Source of the DNA: Pseudomonas tritici
GTDB taxonomy: Bacteria > Pseudomonadota > Gammaproteobacteria > Pseudomonadales > Pseudomonadaceae
Reading direction: 5' to 3'
Length of the DNA: 64,000 nucleotides
Assembly (NCBI RefSeq): GCF_014268275.3
Contig: NZ_CP077084.1
Coordinates: 496,001 to 560,000 of the forward strand
Shown here: positions 1-8,892 of the stretch, one piece after another
How the letters are laid out: every line of letters starts with the position of its first letter
Numbering within the stretch: position 1 is the stretch's first letter
Notes under the pieces: model-generated
The model's database searches: none
The model's input: only the letters and a program-made list of their open reading frames with translations
Told to the model about the DNA's origin: nothing
Made by a program: the position numbers and the translations under genes

Positions 1-1
1 C

Positions 2-1390
2 CTCAACCTGCCGCAGAACGCCTCGATCAACGAGACCCGTAAAGCCGTCGACCGTCTGGAAGCGATCATCAAGGATGATCCGGACATTTCGCGCTGGAGC
101 ACCTACATCGGCCAGGGCGCGATCCGGTTCTACCTGCCGCTCGACCAGCAACTGGAAAACCCCTACTACGCGCAGTTGGTCATCGTGAGTAAGGGCCTGG
201 AGGAGCGCGGCGAGTTGATCCAGCGTCTGCAAAAGCGCCTGCGTGATGACTTTGTCGGCATCGGCAGCTTTGTGCAGCCGCTGGAAATGGGCCCGCCGGT
301 GGGGCGCCCGATTCAGTATCGCGTGTCGGGCAAAGACACCGACCAGGTGCGCAAACACGCCATCGAACTGGCGACGTTGTTGGATAAGAACACCCACCTG
401 GGCGAGATCATCTACGACTGGAACGAGCCGGGCAAAGTGCTGCGCATCGACATTGCCCAGGACAAGGCGCGGCAACTGGGGCTGTCGTCGGAAGACGTGG
501 CGCAGTTGATGAACGGCGTGGTCAGCGGCGCTTCGGTGACCCAAGTACACGATGATATCTACCTGATCAACGTGGTCGGCCGCGCCGAAGACGCCGAGCG
601 CGGCACGCCGGAAACCTTGCAGAACCTGCAGATCGTCACGCCCAACGGCACCTCGATTCCGCTGCTGGCCTTCGCCACCGTACGCTATGAGTTGGAGCAG
701 CCGCTGGTGTGGCGCCGCGATCGCAAGCCGACTATCACCATCAAGGCCTCGGTGCGCGATGAGATGCAGCCGACGGATCTGGTGAAGCAGCTCAAGCCGG
801 AAATCGACAAGTTCAGCGCCGGTTTGCCGGTGGGCTACAAGGTCGCCACCGGCGGTACCGTGGAGGAAAGCGGCAAGGCCCAGGGCCCGATTGCCAGCGT
901 GGTGCCATTGATGCTGTTCCTCATGGCAACCTTCCTGATGATCCAGCTGCACAGTGTGCAGAAGATGTTTCTGGTGGCGAGTGTTGCGCCGCTGGGGCTG
1001 ATCGGCGTGGTGCTGGCGCTGATTCCCACCGGCACGCCCATGGGCTTTGTGGCAATCCTGGGTATTTTGGCGCTGATCGGCATCATCATCCGCAACTCGG
1101 TGATCCTCGTGACGCAAATCCATGAATACGAGGTGGCCGGTTATACGCCGTGGGATGCGGTGGTGGAAGCTACCGAGCACCGGCGTCGGCCGATCCTGCT
1201 CACGGCGGCGGCGGCGAGCCTGGGCATGATCCCGATTGCGCGGGAAGTGTTCTGGGGGCCGATGGCGTACGCGATGATTGGCGGGATTATCATCGCCACG
1301 TTGCTGACGCTGTTATTCCTGCCGGCGCTGTATGTGGCTTGGTACAAAATCCGCGAACCCAAACAGGAAACCCAGGAAAAACGCAGTTAA
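2..1390 (+). CDS. RND efflux transporter permease, C-terminal part (gene starts before the window)
   Basis: Inner-membrane proton-driven pump subunit of the AcrB/MexB superfamily, which exports drugs or toxic compounds with a periplasmic adaptor and an outer-membrane channel. The open frame runs without a stop from the first base to TAA at 1388-1390, giving about 462 residues of a protein that should be about 1,000 long. The first roughly 280 residues are the second periplasmic (porter/docking) region. The rest holds hydrophobic segments typical of TM8-TM12 (VVPLMLFLMATFLMI, FVAILGILALIGIII, AMIGGIIIATLLTLLFLP) with the family-typical EHRRRPILLTA stretch. The style resembles TriC-like permeases, but the partner genes lie outside the window, so the substrate cannot be called. 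Confidence 0.9.
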   Translation, partial: LNLPQNASINETRKAVDRLEAIIKDDPDISRWSTYIGQGAIRFYLPLDQQLENPYYAQLVIVSKGLEERGELIQRLQKRLRDDFVGIGSFVQPLEMGPPVGRPIQYRVSGKDTDQVRKHAIELATLLDKNTHLGEIIYDWNEPGKVLRIDIAQDKARQLGLSSEDVAQLMNGVVSGASVTQVHDDIYLINVVGRAEDAERGTPETLQNLQIVTPNGTSIPLLAFATVRYELEQPLVWRRDRKPTITIKASVRDEMQPTDLVKQLKPEIDKFSAGLPVGYKVATGGTVEESGKAQGPIASVVPLMLFLMATFLMIQLHSVQKMFLVASVAPLGLIGVVLALIPTGTPMGFVAILGILALIGIIIRNSVILVTQIHEYEVAGYTPWDAVVEATEHRRRPILLTAAAASLGMIPIAREVFWGPMAYAMIGGIIIATLLTLLFLPALYVAWYKIREPKQETQEKRS

Positions 1391-1392
1391 AA

Positions 1393-1498
1393 ATGTGGAA
1401 GCGGTGGTGCGACGATTCGACTTGCTCGCGAATGCGGTAGCTCAGTTACAGATGTACTGACTGACACCCCGCATTCGCGAGCAAGCCCGCTCCCACAG
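1393..1498. repeat. REPIN-like inverted repeat, left arm disrupted
   Basis: The right half is a clean REP (CGCGAGCAAGCCCGCTCCCACA). The left half begins TGTGG but carries extra bases before CTTGCTCGCGAA, so only part of the arm can pair. It sits directly after the RND stop codon. It belongs to the GCGGGCTTGCTCGCGAA variant also seen at 36416-36505. Confidence 0.7.
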
Positions 1499-1522
1499 TC
1501 GGAATGCATTGCCAGGCTGCTT

Positions 1523-2149
1523 TCAGCGTTTGCGCCAGACACTCGCCAGCCACGGTTGCTGCTCCCGAGGCAACCCAGCGGGACGGTAGTAATGCTCCAA
1601 CTCATCAAACCCAGCCGCTGTCAGCAGTGACTGCCACGCCTCCAGGTCGTGATAAGACCCATACCGTGGCCCGTTCCAGCCTTCCCGGTTTTCGCCGCGT
1701 GGATTGGAGCTGAACAAGACTCCGCCTGATTTCAACGACCCGTGAAGCTGCTCCAGCACACGCGGTAATTCCTGCTTGGGAATGTGAAACAGCACCGCAT
1801 TGGCAAAGATTCCATCGAAGCGCCGGGCCGGCAGATCTAGTTTGAGGAAATCCTGCTGCAACACTTCACAGCCACTGTCTTCGCGCGCCATCTGCGCAAA
1901 CCGCTCCGAACCATCAAGCCCCACGGCGATATGCCCCATGCGCGTAAACGTCTGCAAATCGCGCCCCGGCCCGCAGCCGAAATCCAGCACGGTAAACGGC
2001 GCTGAGCCCTGGATATGCCGCAACAGCGCGTCGATGTTCTGGCTCACATCGTGATCGCGGGTGCCTTCGCGGAAATCCTCAGCCACTGTGTTGTAGTGGC
2101 CAAGGGTGGTGGCGGTGATCTGGTCGAGGTCGTCGGGCTTGAGAGTCAT
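1523..2149 (-). CDS. Class I SAM-dependent methyltransferase
   Basis: A cytoplasmic methyltransferase of about 208 residues. The Rossmann SAM-binding motif I is visible as VLDFGCGPGRDL near residue 55, followed by the acidic GLDGSERF of motif II and an NAVLFHIPKQELPRVL segment typical of the Methyltransf_11/25 fold. The ATG at 2149 is preferred over an in-frame TTG three codons upstream. Substrate unknown. It is transcribed away from metI and probably as its own unit; the REPIN at 1393-1498 lies beyond its 3' end. Confidence 0.8.
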   Translation of the reverse strand: MTLKPDDLDQITATTLGHYNTVAEDFREGTRDHDVSQNIDALLRHIQGSAPFTVLDFGCGPGRDLQTFTRMGHIAVGLDGSERFAQMAREDSGCEVLQQDFLKLDLPARRFDGIFANAVLFHIPKQELPRVLEQLHGSLKSGGVLFSSNPRGENREGWNGPRYGSYHDLEAWQSLLTAAGFDELEHYYRPAGLPREQQPWLASVWRKR

Positions 2150-2188
2150 GGAGAGCAATACCGGGCGCTGAGATGGTCCGACTATACC

Positions 2189-2833
2189 TCACCGCTTGTT
2201 CAACACCCGCGCCAACCGATCCCCACCCAACTGAATCACCGCCACCAGAATCACCAGCAGCACGATCACCGTCAGCATGATCTGCGTATCGAAGCGCTGA
2301 TAACCGTAGCGGTAGGCGATGTCACCCAAACCGCCCGCGCCAATCGCCCCGGCCATGGCGGACGAGTTGATCATGGTCACCAGGGTGATGGTGAACCCGC
2401 CGACAATTCCCGGCAACGCTTCCGGCAGCAGCACGTGCCAGATGATGTGCCAGCGTCGGCAGCCCATGGCTTGCGCGGCTTCGATCAGGCCGTGGTCAAC
2501 CTCACGCAGGCTCACCTCGGCAATCCGTGCAAAAAATGGCGTGGCGGCGATGGTCAATGGCACGACCGCCGCCCACACGCCGTAGGTGGTGCCGACGATC
2601 AATCGGGTGAACGGGATCAATGCCACCATCAGGATCAAGAACGGAATCGAGCGGAACAGATTGACGAACGCCCCCAGCACGCGGTTCAGCGCCGGGGCTT
2701 GGTAAATGCCGCCCTTGTCGCTGGTGACCAGGAACACCGCCAGTGGAATTCCCACCAGCAACGCGATCAGCGACGACACACCGACCATCAACAAGGTGTC
2801 GATGGCGCCCTGCACTAAACGATCAAACCACAT
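2189..2833 (-). CDS. metI: Methionine ABC transporter permease MetI
   Basis: The integral membrane subunit of the D/L-methionine importer MetNIQ, 214 residues, close to the usual 217. It starts [15 protein letters not shown] and shows about five hydrophobic segments and the EAA-type coupling loop ([26 protein letters not shown]). The ATG at 2833 overlaps the end of metN by 11 bases, so translation is probably coupled. A longer open frame reaches back to 2908, but the added residues are not conserved-looking. It forms the operon metQ-metN-metI, all on the minus strand. Confidence 0.93.
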   Translation of the reverse strand: MWFDRLVQGAIDTLLMVGVSSLIALLVGIPLAVFLVTSDKGGIYQAPALNRVLGAFVNLFRSIPFLILMVALIPFTRLIVGTTYGVWAAVVPLTIAATPFFARIAEVSLREVDHGLIEAAQAMGCRRWHIIWHVLLPEALPGIVGGFTITLVTMINSSAMAGAIGAGGLGDIAYRYGYQRFDTQIMLTVIVLLVILVAVIQLGGDRLARVLNKR

Positions 2834-3938
2834 AGCCCAGCACCTCCACCTGTTGTGCCCAATTCCCGGCACGTTTACGCAGCTCGCAGGCGTCGTGGGG
2901 CGAGCCACTCACCGCCAGCAGCAGTTGCCCCAGGGCGTGCCCCTGGATACGTTCCACGCCGCCTTGCAGTAGGCGTACACGCCCGCCGAGCGCGCTGAAC
3001 AACGCGGCCAGGTCCGGCTCGTCGGTATCGCTGCCGGTAAACTGCAAACGCAGCACCACAGCGGCATCGGTGGATTGCGGTGTGGCCTGCAAACGGCTTT
3101 GCAACTCGTCCGGCAGCCCATGTTGCAGCGGTGCCAGCAGGGTTTTGCTGACGTCATGTTGCGGGTTTCCAAACACTTGCCATACCGGGCCCTGCTCAAC
3201 GATGCGCCCGTGTTCCAACACCACCACGCGGTCGCAGATTTCGCGGATCACTGCCATCTCATGGGTGATCAATACGATGGTCAGGCCCAGGCGCCGATTG
3301 ATCTCACGCAGCAGGCCGAGGATCGACTGGGTGGTCTCTGGATCAAGGGCCGAGGTGGCTTCGTCGCAGAGCAAAATCTCTGGGTCGTGTACCAACGAAC
3401 GAGCGATGCCCACGCGCTGTTTTTGCCCTCCGGAAAGCTGCGCCGGGTAGGACGTGTGCTTGTCCTGCAAACCCACCAATTCCAGCAGTTCGCGCACCTT
3501 TTGCTCACGTTGGGGCTTGGGCACTCCGGCCACTTTCAGTGGTAATTCGACGTTTTGCCACACGGTCTTGGCCGACATCAAATTGAAGTGCTGGAAGATC
3601 ATGCCAATACGCCGACGCAGCGCCACCAGGCGGTCTTCGTAAAACTCGCCAATGTCCACCTGATCGATCAGCACCCGTCCGCTGCTGGGCTGCTCCAGGC
3701 GGTTGATGGTGCGGATCAGCGACGACTTGCCGGCGCCGCTGCGGCCGATAATGCCGAACACTTCACCGCGCTGTATCGCCAGGTCTATGCCTTGCAAGGC
3801 GTGCACGGTGCCGTCATAGGTCTTGCCCAGGTTGATAAAACGCACATGGGCGCGGTTCAGGTCCGGATGCAGTTCTGTCTGCTCGGCGTCCCTGGGCGCT
3901 GAGCCCAGGTCGCGCAATTGGGCATTGGCGGCGGTCAT
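2823..3938 (-). CDS. metN: Methionine ABC transporter ATP-binding protein MetN
   Basis: The ATPase of the methionine importer, 371 residues. Walker A is GRSGAGKSS (K71), the Q-loop follows in FQHFNLMS, the ABC signature is LSGGQKQR (about 168-175) and Walker B is [12 protein letters not shown] (about 188-199). After about residue 275 there is a C-terminal extension matching the NIL regulatory domain, which in MetN binds methionine and inhibits transport. About 30 extra residues precede the ABC domain compared with the E. coli protein. Its start overlaps the metQ stop as ATGA. Confidence 0.93.
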   Translation of the reverse strand: MTAANAQLRDLGSAPRDAEQTELHPDLNRAHVRFINLGKTYDGTVHALQGIDLAIQRGEVFGIIGRSGAGKSSLIRTINRLEQPSSGRVLIDQVDIGEFYEDRLVALRRRIGMIFQHFNLMSAKTVWQNVELPLKVAGVPKPQREQKVRELLELVGLQDKHTSYPAQLSGGQKQRVGIARSLVHDPEILLCDEATSALDPETTQSILGLLREINRRLGLTIVLITHEMAVIREICDRVVVLEHGRIVEQGPVWQVFGNPQHDVSKTLLAPLQHGLPDELQSRLQATPQSTDAAVVLRLQFTGSDTDEPDLAALFSALGGRVRLLQGGVERIQGHALGQLLLAVSGSPHDACELRKRAGNWAQQVEVLGYVV

Positions 3939-4750
3939 TTTTTATCTTCCCAGCCGACTTGGTAGAGCTTGCCGAGGGACTTATCCAACGCAGCGCGTAC
4001 CACGGGCGAGTGCTGGTAGATATCGACGAACTTGATCACCCGCGGGTCGGTTTTGCTTTTCGGCTGGATCACGAACTGGATCACGTACTCCGGGTGGTCG
4101 AGGCCGTCGAACAGCAGCGCCGATTCAGCATCGAAGGTTTTGGACAGGCGGATATAGGCCGGGTAGCCCTGCACCAGGTCTGCATCGTCATAAGCGCGCA
4201 CCAGTTGTACGGCCTCGACTTGCAGGATCTTGATCTTTTTCGGGTTGGTCACAATGTCTTCTTCGGTGGCCTTGTAGCCCACGCCCGGCTTGAGGGTGAT
4301 CAGGCCAGCCTTGGCCAGCAATTGCAGGCCGCGACCGCTGTTGATCGGGTCGTTGGCAATCGCCACGCTGGCGCCCTGGGGCAAGTCGTTGATGCTTTTG
4401 TATTTTTTCGAATACAGCCCGACGTTGTTGATGATGCCCGGCGCGTACGGCACCAGGTCAAAACCGGCGGCGGCCTTGGCGTTTTCCAGGAACGGGATGT
4501 GCTGGAAGTAGTTCACGTCGATATCACCGGCGGCCAGGCTGACGTTGGGCGCGATCCAGTCGGTGAACTCCACCAGCTCGACCTTCAGGCCTTGTTTGTC
4601 GGCTTCGGCTACCGCGGCTTCCAGGGGAATGGCGAAGGCGGCGGTGGTGCCGATTTTCAACGGCGCATCGGCGGCGAACGCCGCAGAGCTGAACAAACCG
4701 AAGGCCAGGGCCAGTGCTTTGACTGGGTGAGAGAGCAGTGTTTTTTTCAT
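3935..4750 (-). CDS. metQ: Methionine ABC transporter substrate-binding protein MetQ
   Basis: Periplasmic methionine-binding protein of the NlpA/MetQ family, 271 residues. The chosen ATG (4750) opens a clear signal peptide, with lysines at the start, a hydrophobic core [15 protein letters not shown], and cleavage expected after AFA. There is no lipobox cysteine, so it looks like a soluble periplasmic protein rather than the lipoprotein known in E. coli. Family landmarks include [25 protein letters not shown] and the [15 protein letters not shown] stretch. It is the first gene of metQNI. The REPIN at 4796-4886 separates it from the monooxygenase gene upstream. Confidence 0.92.
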   Translation of the reverse strand: MKKTLLSHPVKALALAFGLFSSAAFAADAPLKIGTTAAFAIPLEAAVAEADKQGLKVELVEFTDWIAPNVSLAAGDIDVNYFQHIPFLENAKAAAGFDLVPYAPGIINNVGLYSKKYKSINDLPQGASVAIANDPINSGRGLQLLAKAGLITLKPGVGYKATEEDIVTNPKKIKILQVEAVQLVRAYDDADLVQGYPAYIRLSKTFDAESALLFDGLDHPEYVIQFVIQPKSKTDPRVIKFVDIYQHSPVVRAALDKSLGKLYQVGWEDKK

Positions 4751-4795
4751 GGTCGATTTCCAGTCATAAGGTGTATTCATTAACAACTCGGTCAA

Positions 4796-4886
4796 CTGTG
4801 GGAGCTGGCTTGCCTGCGATGGCGGTCTTTCAGCCACATGTGTATTCGCTGACCTACCGCTATCGCAGGCAAGCCAGCTCCCACAG
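4796..4886. repeat. REPIN (two inverted REP arms)
   Basis: Symmetric arms CTGTGGGAGCTGGCTTGCCT and its inverse (ending CAGCTCCCACAG) flank a short variable centre. It lies between the NtaA-like monooxygenase gene and metQ. Variant GGAGCTGGCTTGCCTGCGAT. Confidence 0.9.
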
Positions 4887-4893
4887 TTTTGGT

Positions 4894-6246
4894 TCAGTGT
4901 CGGTAGGTCGAGCCGGTGTGTTGTTCGGGTAAGCGGGCGCTGCCACCGAAGACCTTTTCGCGCAGCGTTCCGGTGTCATAAGCAGTCTTGTACGAGCCGC
5001 GGCGCTGCAACTCCGGCACCACCAGATCAATGAAATCCACGTAACTTTCCGGCGTGACAATGCGCGTCAGGTTGAAGCCATCCAGGCCGGTCTCACTGAT
5101 CCACGACTCCAACTCATCAGCAACCTGCTCAGGCGATCCCACCAACGTGATATAGCGCCCGCCTAGGGCGTGTTGCTCGAGCAATTTGCGCCGGGTCCAG
5201 TCGTTGTTCTGCAGGTTCTTGGTGGCCGATTGGATCGCATTGCTCTTCACGTATTGGATCGGCTCGTCCAGTTCGTACTGAGCGAAGTCGATCGCGGTGG
5301 ACGCCGAGAAATGCGCCACGCCGGCCTCTGCGCTGGCGTAGCTCAGGTATTCGGCGTGCTTGGCCCAGGCCAGCGCTTCAGTGGCGCCAACGATCACGTT
5401 GAGGCCCATGAACACCTTGATGTCATCCGGGTTGCGCCCGGCTTCCACGGCGCTGGCGCGCACCTTGTCCACCTGGAGCTTGGTCGCGGTCTTGTTCTGT
5501 CCGCTGATGAACACGCATTCGGCATGACGCCCGGCGAACAGCAAGCCCCGGTCCGAACTGCCCGCCTGAAACAGCACCGGCGTACGTTGCGGCGAGGGTT
5601 CGCACAGGTGATAACCCTCCACCTGATAGAACTCACCGTGATGCTCGACCTTGTGCACCTTGCCCGGCTGCGCATACACCCGCGCTTGTGGATCGTTGAT
5701 CACTGCGTCGTCTTCCCAACTGCCTTCCCAGAGTTTGTAGAGCACCTCCAGGTATTCATCGGCCTGGTCATAACGGCGGTCGTGCTCGACTTGCTCGGTA
5801 AGCCCCATGGCCTTGGCGGCGCTGTCGAGGTAGCCGGTGACGATGTTCCAACCGACCCTGCCACGGCTCAGGTGGTCGAGCGTGGACATGCGCCGGGCAA
5901 ACAGATACGGCGGCTCATAGGTGAGATTGGCGGTGAGGCCGAAGCCGAGGTTTTTTGTGACGGCGGCCATGGCCGAGACCAGCAGCAACGGGTCATTCAC
6001 CGGCAGTTGGATCGACTCCTTGAGCGGCACATCAATCGAGTGCTGGTACACGTCGTACACACCGACGATATCGGCGATGAACAGGCCGTCGAACAGCCCA
6101 CGCTCCAGGGTTTGCGCCAGGTCGGTCCAGTACTCGATGGTCTTGTACTGGGTGGACGTGTCCCGTGGGTGGGTCCACAGGCCGTGGTTGATGTGCCCGA
6201 TGCAGTTCATGTTGAAGGCATTGAGCAGGATTTTTTTCTTCGCCAT
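4894..6246 (-). CDS. FMN-dependent LLM-class monooxygenase, NtaA/SnaA/DszA family
   Basis: A flavin-dependent oxygenase of 450 residues that would use FMNH2 from a separate reductase. Family members oxidise compounds such as nitrilotriacetate, pristinamycin precursors, dibenzothiophene sulfone or dimethyl sulfone. It opens KILLNAFNMNCIGHINHGLW and contains RRMSTLDHLSRGRVGWNIVTGYLDSAA, the family signature around the flavin site. The ATG at 6246 overlaps the stop of the upstream SfnB-type gene as ATGA, so the two are coupled. Its place among sulfur genes suggests an organosulfur substrate (inference). Confidence 0.85.
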   Translation of the reverse strand: MAKKKILLNAFNMNCIGHINHGLWTHPRDTSTQYKTIEYWTDLAQTLERGLFDGLFIADIVGVYDVYQHSIDVPLKESIQLPVNDPLLLVSAMAAVTKNLGFGLTANLTYEPPYLFARRMSTLDHLSRGRVGWNIVTGYLDSAAKAMGLTEQVEHDRRYDQADEYLEVLYKLWEGSWEDDAVINDPQARVYAQPGKVHKVEHHGEFYQVEGYHLCEPSPQRTPVLFQAGSSDRGLLFAGRHAECVFISGQNKTATKLQVDKVRASAVEAGRNPDDIKVFMGLNVIVGATEALAWAKHAEYLSYASAEAGVAHFSASTAIDFAQYELDEPIQYVKSNAIQSATKNLQNNDWTRRKLLEQHALGGRYITLVGSPEQVADELESWISETGLDGFNLTRIVTPESYVDFIDLVVPELQRRGSYKTAYDTGTLREKVFGGSARLPEQHTGSTYRH

Positions 6247-7439
6247 CAAATGGTCCCCCGCAGTGGCGGGTTTTCATTGTTGAGGTAGTAATTGCCCACC
6301 GCGTGGTACTTCCAGCGCACCGGGTCGTGCAGGGTGTGCACGCGAGCGTTGCGCCAGTGACGATCAAGGCCGTGCTCGACCAGGGTGGCCTGGCTGCCGG
6401 CGAGTTCAAACAGCGCGCTGCCGGCGGCCAGGGAGATTTCGGTGCTCAAGGCGCGCACTTCAGCGACGGCAATCGAGGCGGCCGCAACCGTCTCGGCATT
6501 GCTGTCGGCCTGGGCACGGTCGAGAAATTCCCCTGCGCGTTCCAGCAGTGCCTCGGTGGCATGCAGGCGGATGCTCAGGTGGCCGAAGCTTTTCAGGGTC
6601 AGCGGGTCTTCAGTGGCCTTGTCGCTGCCGGAATCGATCCACGGGCGGGTCTTGGTGCGCACGAAGTGCAGCGCATCTTCAAAGGCTGCGCGGGCAATGC
6701 CGGTGTCGATGGCCGCATGGAGGATCTGCGCCAGCGGGCCGACGGTGGTCGGGCGTTCGAAGGCGCTCTGGAACGGGATTACGTCATGCGCGGCGACCCA
6801 CACGTTGTCGAACACCACCGAACCGCTGCCAGTAGTGCGCTGGCCGAAGCCGCTCCAGTCGTCGATGACCGTCAGGCCGTCGCTGTCGCGCGGGACAAAG
6901 GCGAGTTGCTGCACGCCCTGTTCATCCACCACTGACGTGGGGATGCGCTGGGCGTAGATCGCGCCGGTGGAATAGAACTTGCGGCCGCTGATGCGGAACC
7001 CGTCGCCGTCGCGGGTGATTGAAGTGACGCGGTCATGGGCGGTCTTGGTGCCCAGTTCCGCCAGCGCATTGCCGAAGCGCTGACCGGCGAGCACTTCGGC
7101 GTACAGACGCTTTTGCTGCGCAGGGCTGCCGTTTACGCGCAGCACTTCCAGTGCGTAGAAATGGTTCTGCGGGATCTGGCCCAGCGAGGCGTCAGCCTGG
7201 GCGATCAGCGCAATGACCTTGGCCAGGGTGACGTTGGACACGCCTGCGCCGCCGTACTCCTTGGGCACGCTGATGCCCCACAGGCCGGAGCGCGAAAACA
7301 CGTCCAGCTCGGGCAAGGGCAGGCGGCGCTCGCGGTCGCGCTGGGCGCTGTCGCGGCGGAAGTCTTCGGCCAGGTCGCTGGCGACAATAAGGGCGTGTTC
7401 GTCGCTGGTAATGACCGCGACGGGGTTAGAGAAAGTCAT
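6246..7439 (-). CDS. sfnB: SfnB/DszC-type acyl-CoA-dehydrogenase-fold oxidoreductase (copy 1)
   Basis: A flavin-dependent monooxygenase with the acyl-CoA dehydrogenase fold, 397 residues, of the sulfur-acquisition SfnB family (related to DszC). The N-terminal half has GISVPKEYGGAGVSNVTLAKV and IPQNHF. The middle carries DDWSGFGQRTTGSG, and the end is LDRHWRNARVHTLHDPVRWK, the C-terminal signature of this family. SfnB proteins are linked to use of dimethyl sulfone and other organosulfur compounds under sulfate limitation. It lies just downstream of a second, related copy and is coupled to the monooxygenase gene after it. Confidence 0.85.
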   Translation of the reverse strand: MTFSNPVAVITSDEHALIVASDLAEDFRRDSAQRDRERRLPLPELDVFSRSGLWGISVPKEYGGAGVSNVTLAKVIALIAQADASLGQIPQNHFYALEVLRVNGSPAQQKRLYAEVLAGQRFGNALAELGTKTAHDRVTSITRDGDGFRISGRKFYSTGAIYAQRIPTSVVDEQGVQQLAFVPRDSDGLTVIDDWSGFGQRTTGSGSVVFDNVWVAAHDVIPFQSAFERPTTVGPLAQILHAAIDTGIARAAFEDALHFVRTKTRPWIDSGSDKATEDPLTLKSFGHLSIRLHATEALLERAGEFLDRAQADSNAETVAAASIAVAEVRALSTEISLAAGSALFELAGSQATLVEHGLDRHWRNARVHTLHDPVRWKYHAVGNYYLNNENPPLRGTI

Positions 7440-7463
7440 GATGTTCTCCAGATGTCTGGTCAG

Positions 7464-8705
7464 TCAGATCCAGGAATGTCGAGCCGGCAACGTGCCGTTC
7501 AGTCGATAAGCGCCCACCGCGTGATACTTCCAGCGCACCGGGTCGTGCAGGGTGTGCACCCGCGCGTTGCGCCAGTGACGGTCGAGGTTGAACTCGGCGA
7601 GGGTGGCGCGGCTGCCGGCCAGTTCGAAGAGCTTTTCGCTGACCAGCAGCGACACTTCGGTGGTCAGCACTTTCGCCTCGGCCACGGCAATCGACGCACG
7701 CGCGGCTGACTGAGCGGTGATCGGCGCGGCGCTGACCTGGTCCAGCACCTGACCGGCCTTGCGCAGCAGGGCTTCGGCGGCGTGCAGTTCGATCTTGAGC
7801 TTGCCGATATCGGCGATCACATACAGGTCATCACTGGCGCGTTCGACCTTGGCATCGATCCAGGGACGCGAGCGTTCACGAACGAAGGCGATGGTGTCCT
7901 CAAGCGCGCCGCGCGCAATGCCGGCGTCGATGGCGGCCTGAATCAGTTGGGAAACGGCGCCCTGGATGTTCGGGGTTTCGCCGATGCGCCAGTTTTCCAC
8001 GACCCGTTCGGCGTCCACCGGCACCTGGTCCAGCAGCACCGTGCCACTGGCGGTAGTGCGTTGGCCGAAGCCCGACCAGTCATCAACAATGCGCAGCCCT
8101 TCGGTGCCACGGCGCACGAACGCCATGACCTGCTTGCCGTCATCGTTCAGGGCTTTTACCGCAACCCAATGCGCAAACAGCGCGCCGGTGGAATAGAACT
8201 TCTGGCCGCTGATTACGTAACCGTCACCCTTGGCGGTGATGCGCGCCTTGAGCTCCAGGGTGTTCTTGGTCCCGCGTTCAGGGCCGCCATTGCCGATGCG
8301 CCAACCGTCGAGGACGCTCTGGAACAGCTGCTTTTTCTGGCGCTCGGTGGCCGCACCCTGTAACAGGTGCAGGATGCCGAAATGGTTCTGCGGGATCTGC
8401 CCGAGGGCCGGGTCTGCCGCGCTGATGATCGCGAACACGTCGGCCAGGGTTACAAAAGACACCTGCGGGCCGCCGTATTCACGGGGAATGGAAATACTGC
8501 CCAGCCCACTGCGGGTGAACTGTTCAATCTGCGCCCACGGCAACTGGCGTTGCCTGTCGCGCTTGGCGGCTTGCAGGCGCGCAGCCTGAGCCAGCTCACG
8601 GGCAGCGTTCAACGCCTCTGCATCGTTGCGCAGCACAGCGGCCGGCAACAGCAGGGGGGCTACATCCAGATCACGCTGGGGAGTTGTTAGAGCCAAGTTA
8701 GACAT
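7464..8705 (-). CDS. sfnB: SfnB/DszC-type acyl-CoA-dehydrogenase-fold oxidoreductase (copy 2)
   Basis: Paralogue of the preceding gene, 413 residues, sharing ISIPREYGG, DDWSGFGQRTT and the terminal LDRHWRNARVHTLHDPVRWK block. It has about 15 more residues at its N-terminus and a different C-terminal tail. The ATG at 8705 is supported by AAGGAG nine bases upstream; in-frame sequence further upstream looks non-coding. It is the first gene of a likely three-gene unit (copy 2, copy 1, NtaA-like monooxygenase) led by the AT-rich region at 8841-8882. The two copies may act on different sulfur compounds (inference). Confidence 0.85.
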   Translation of the reverse strand: MSNLALTTPQRDLDVAPLLLPAAVLRNDAEALNAARELAQAARLQAAKRDRQRQLPWAQIEQFTRSGLGSISIPREYGGPQVSFVTLADVFAIISAADPALGQIPQNHFGILHLLQGAATERQKKQLFQSVLDGWRIGNGGPERGTKNTLELKARITAKGDGYVISGQKFYSTGALFAHWVAVKALNDDGKQVMAFVRRGTEGLRIVDDWSGFGQRTTASGTVLLDQVPVDAERVVENWRIGETPNIQGAVSQLIQAAIDAGIARGALEDTIAFVRERSRPWIDAKVERASDDLYVIADIGKLKIELHAAEALLRKAGQVLDQVSAAPITAQSAARASIAVAEAKVLTTEVSLLVSEKLFELAGSRATLAEFNLDRHWRNARVHTLHDPVRWKYHAVGAYRLNGTLPARHSWI

Positions 8706-8840
8706 CAGCGCCGCTCCTTGGCTGCACGTAATGCCCTGGCGTTGCGCACCGGGGTAATTCTGACCATACCGACCTCGCATTCAATGAAATAAAAACAGAA
8801 AAATCAGAGATGTCCGGTGGTCCGGTGCATATACCCTAAG

Positions 8841-8882
8841 CGTGTTAAATATTTAAATAAACTAACTTTTGGGAATATGCAT
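8841..8882 (-). promoter_or_regulatory. AT-rich candidate promoter/CysB-like site ahead of the SfnB operon
   Basis: This stretch is far richer in A+T than the surrounding DNA. It contains TTAAATATTTAA and, about ten bases further, TTTTGGGAATATGCAT. A similar combination (AT tract plus TTTTTTGGAATAT) precedes tcyJ at 12361-12405. CysB sites are AT-rich with GGAATA-like half-sites, so activation under sulfur limitation is plausible but unproven. Confidence 0.4.
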
Positions 8883-8892
8883 AGAAGGTCTG

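Noticed and set aside
8706..8760. Possible sigma-54 promoter (TTGGCTGCACGTAATGC) near the SfnB genes
   Set aside because: The GG and GC elements are 11 bases apart rather than 10, and it points away from the SfnB genes.
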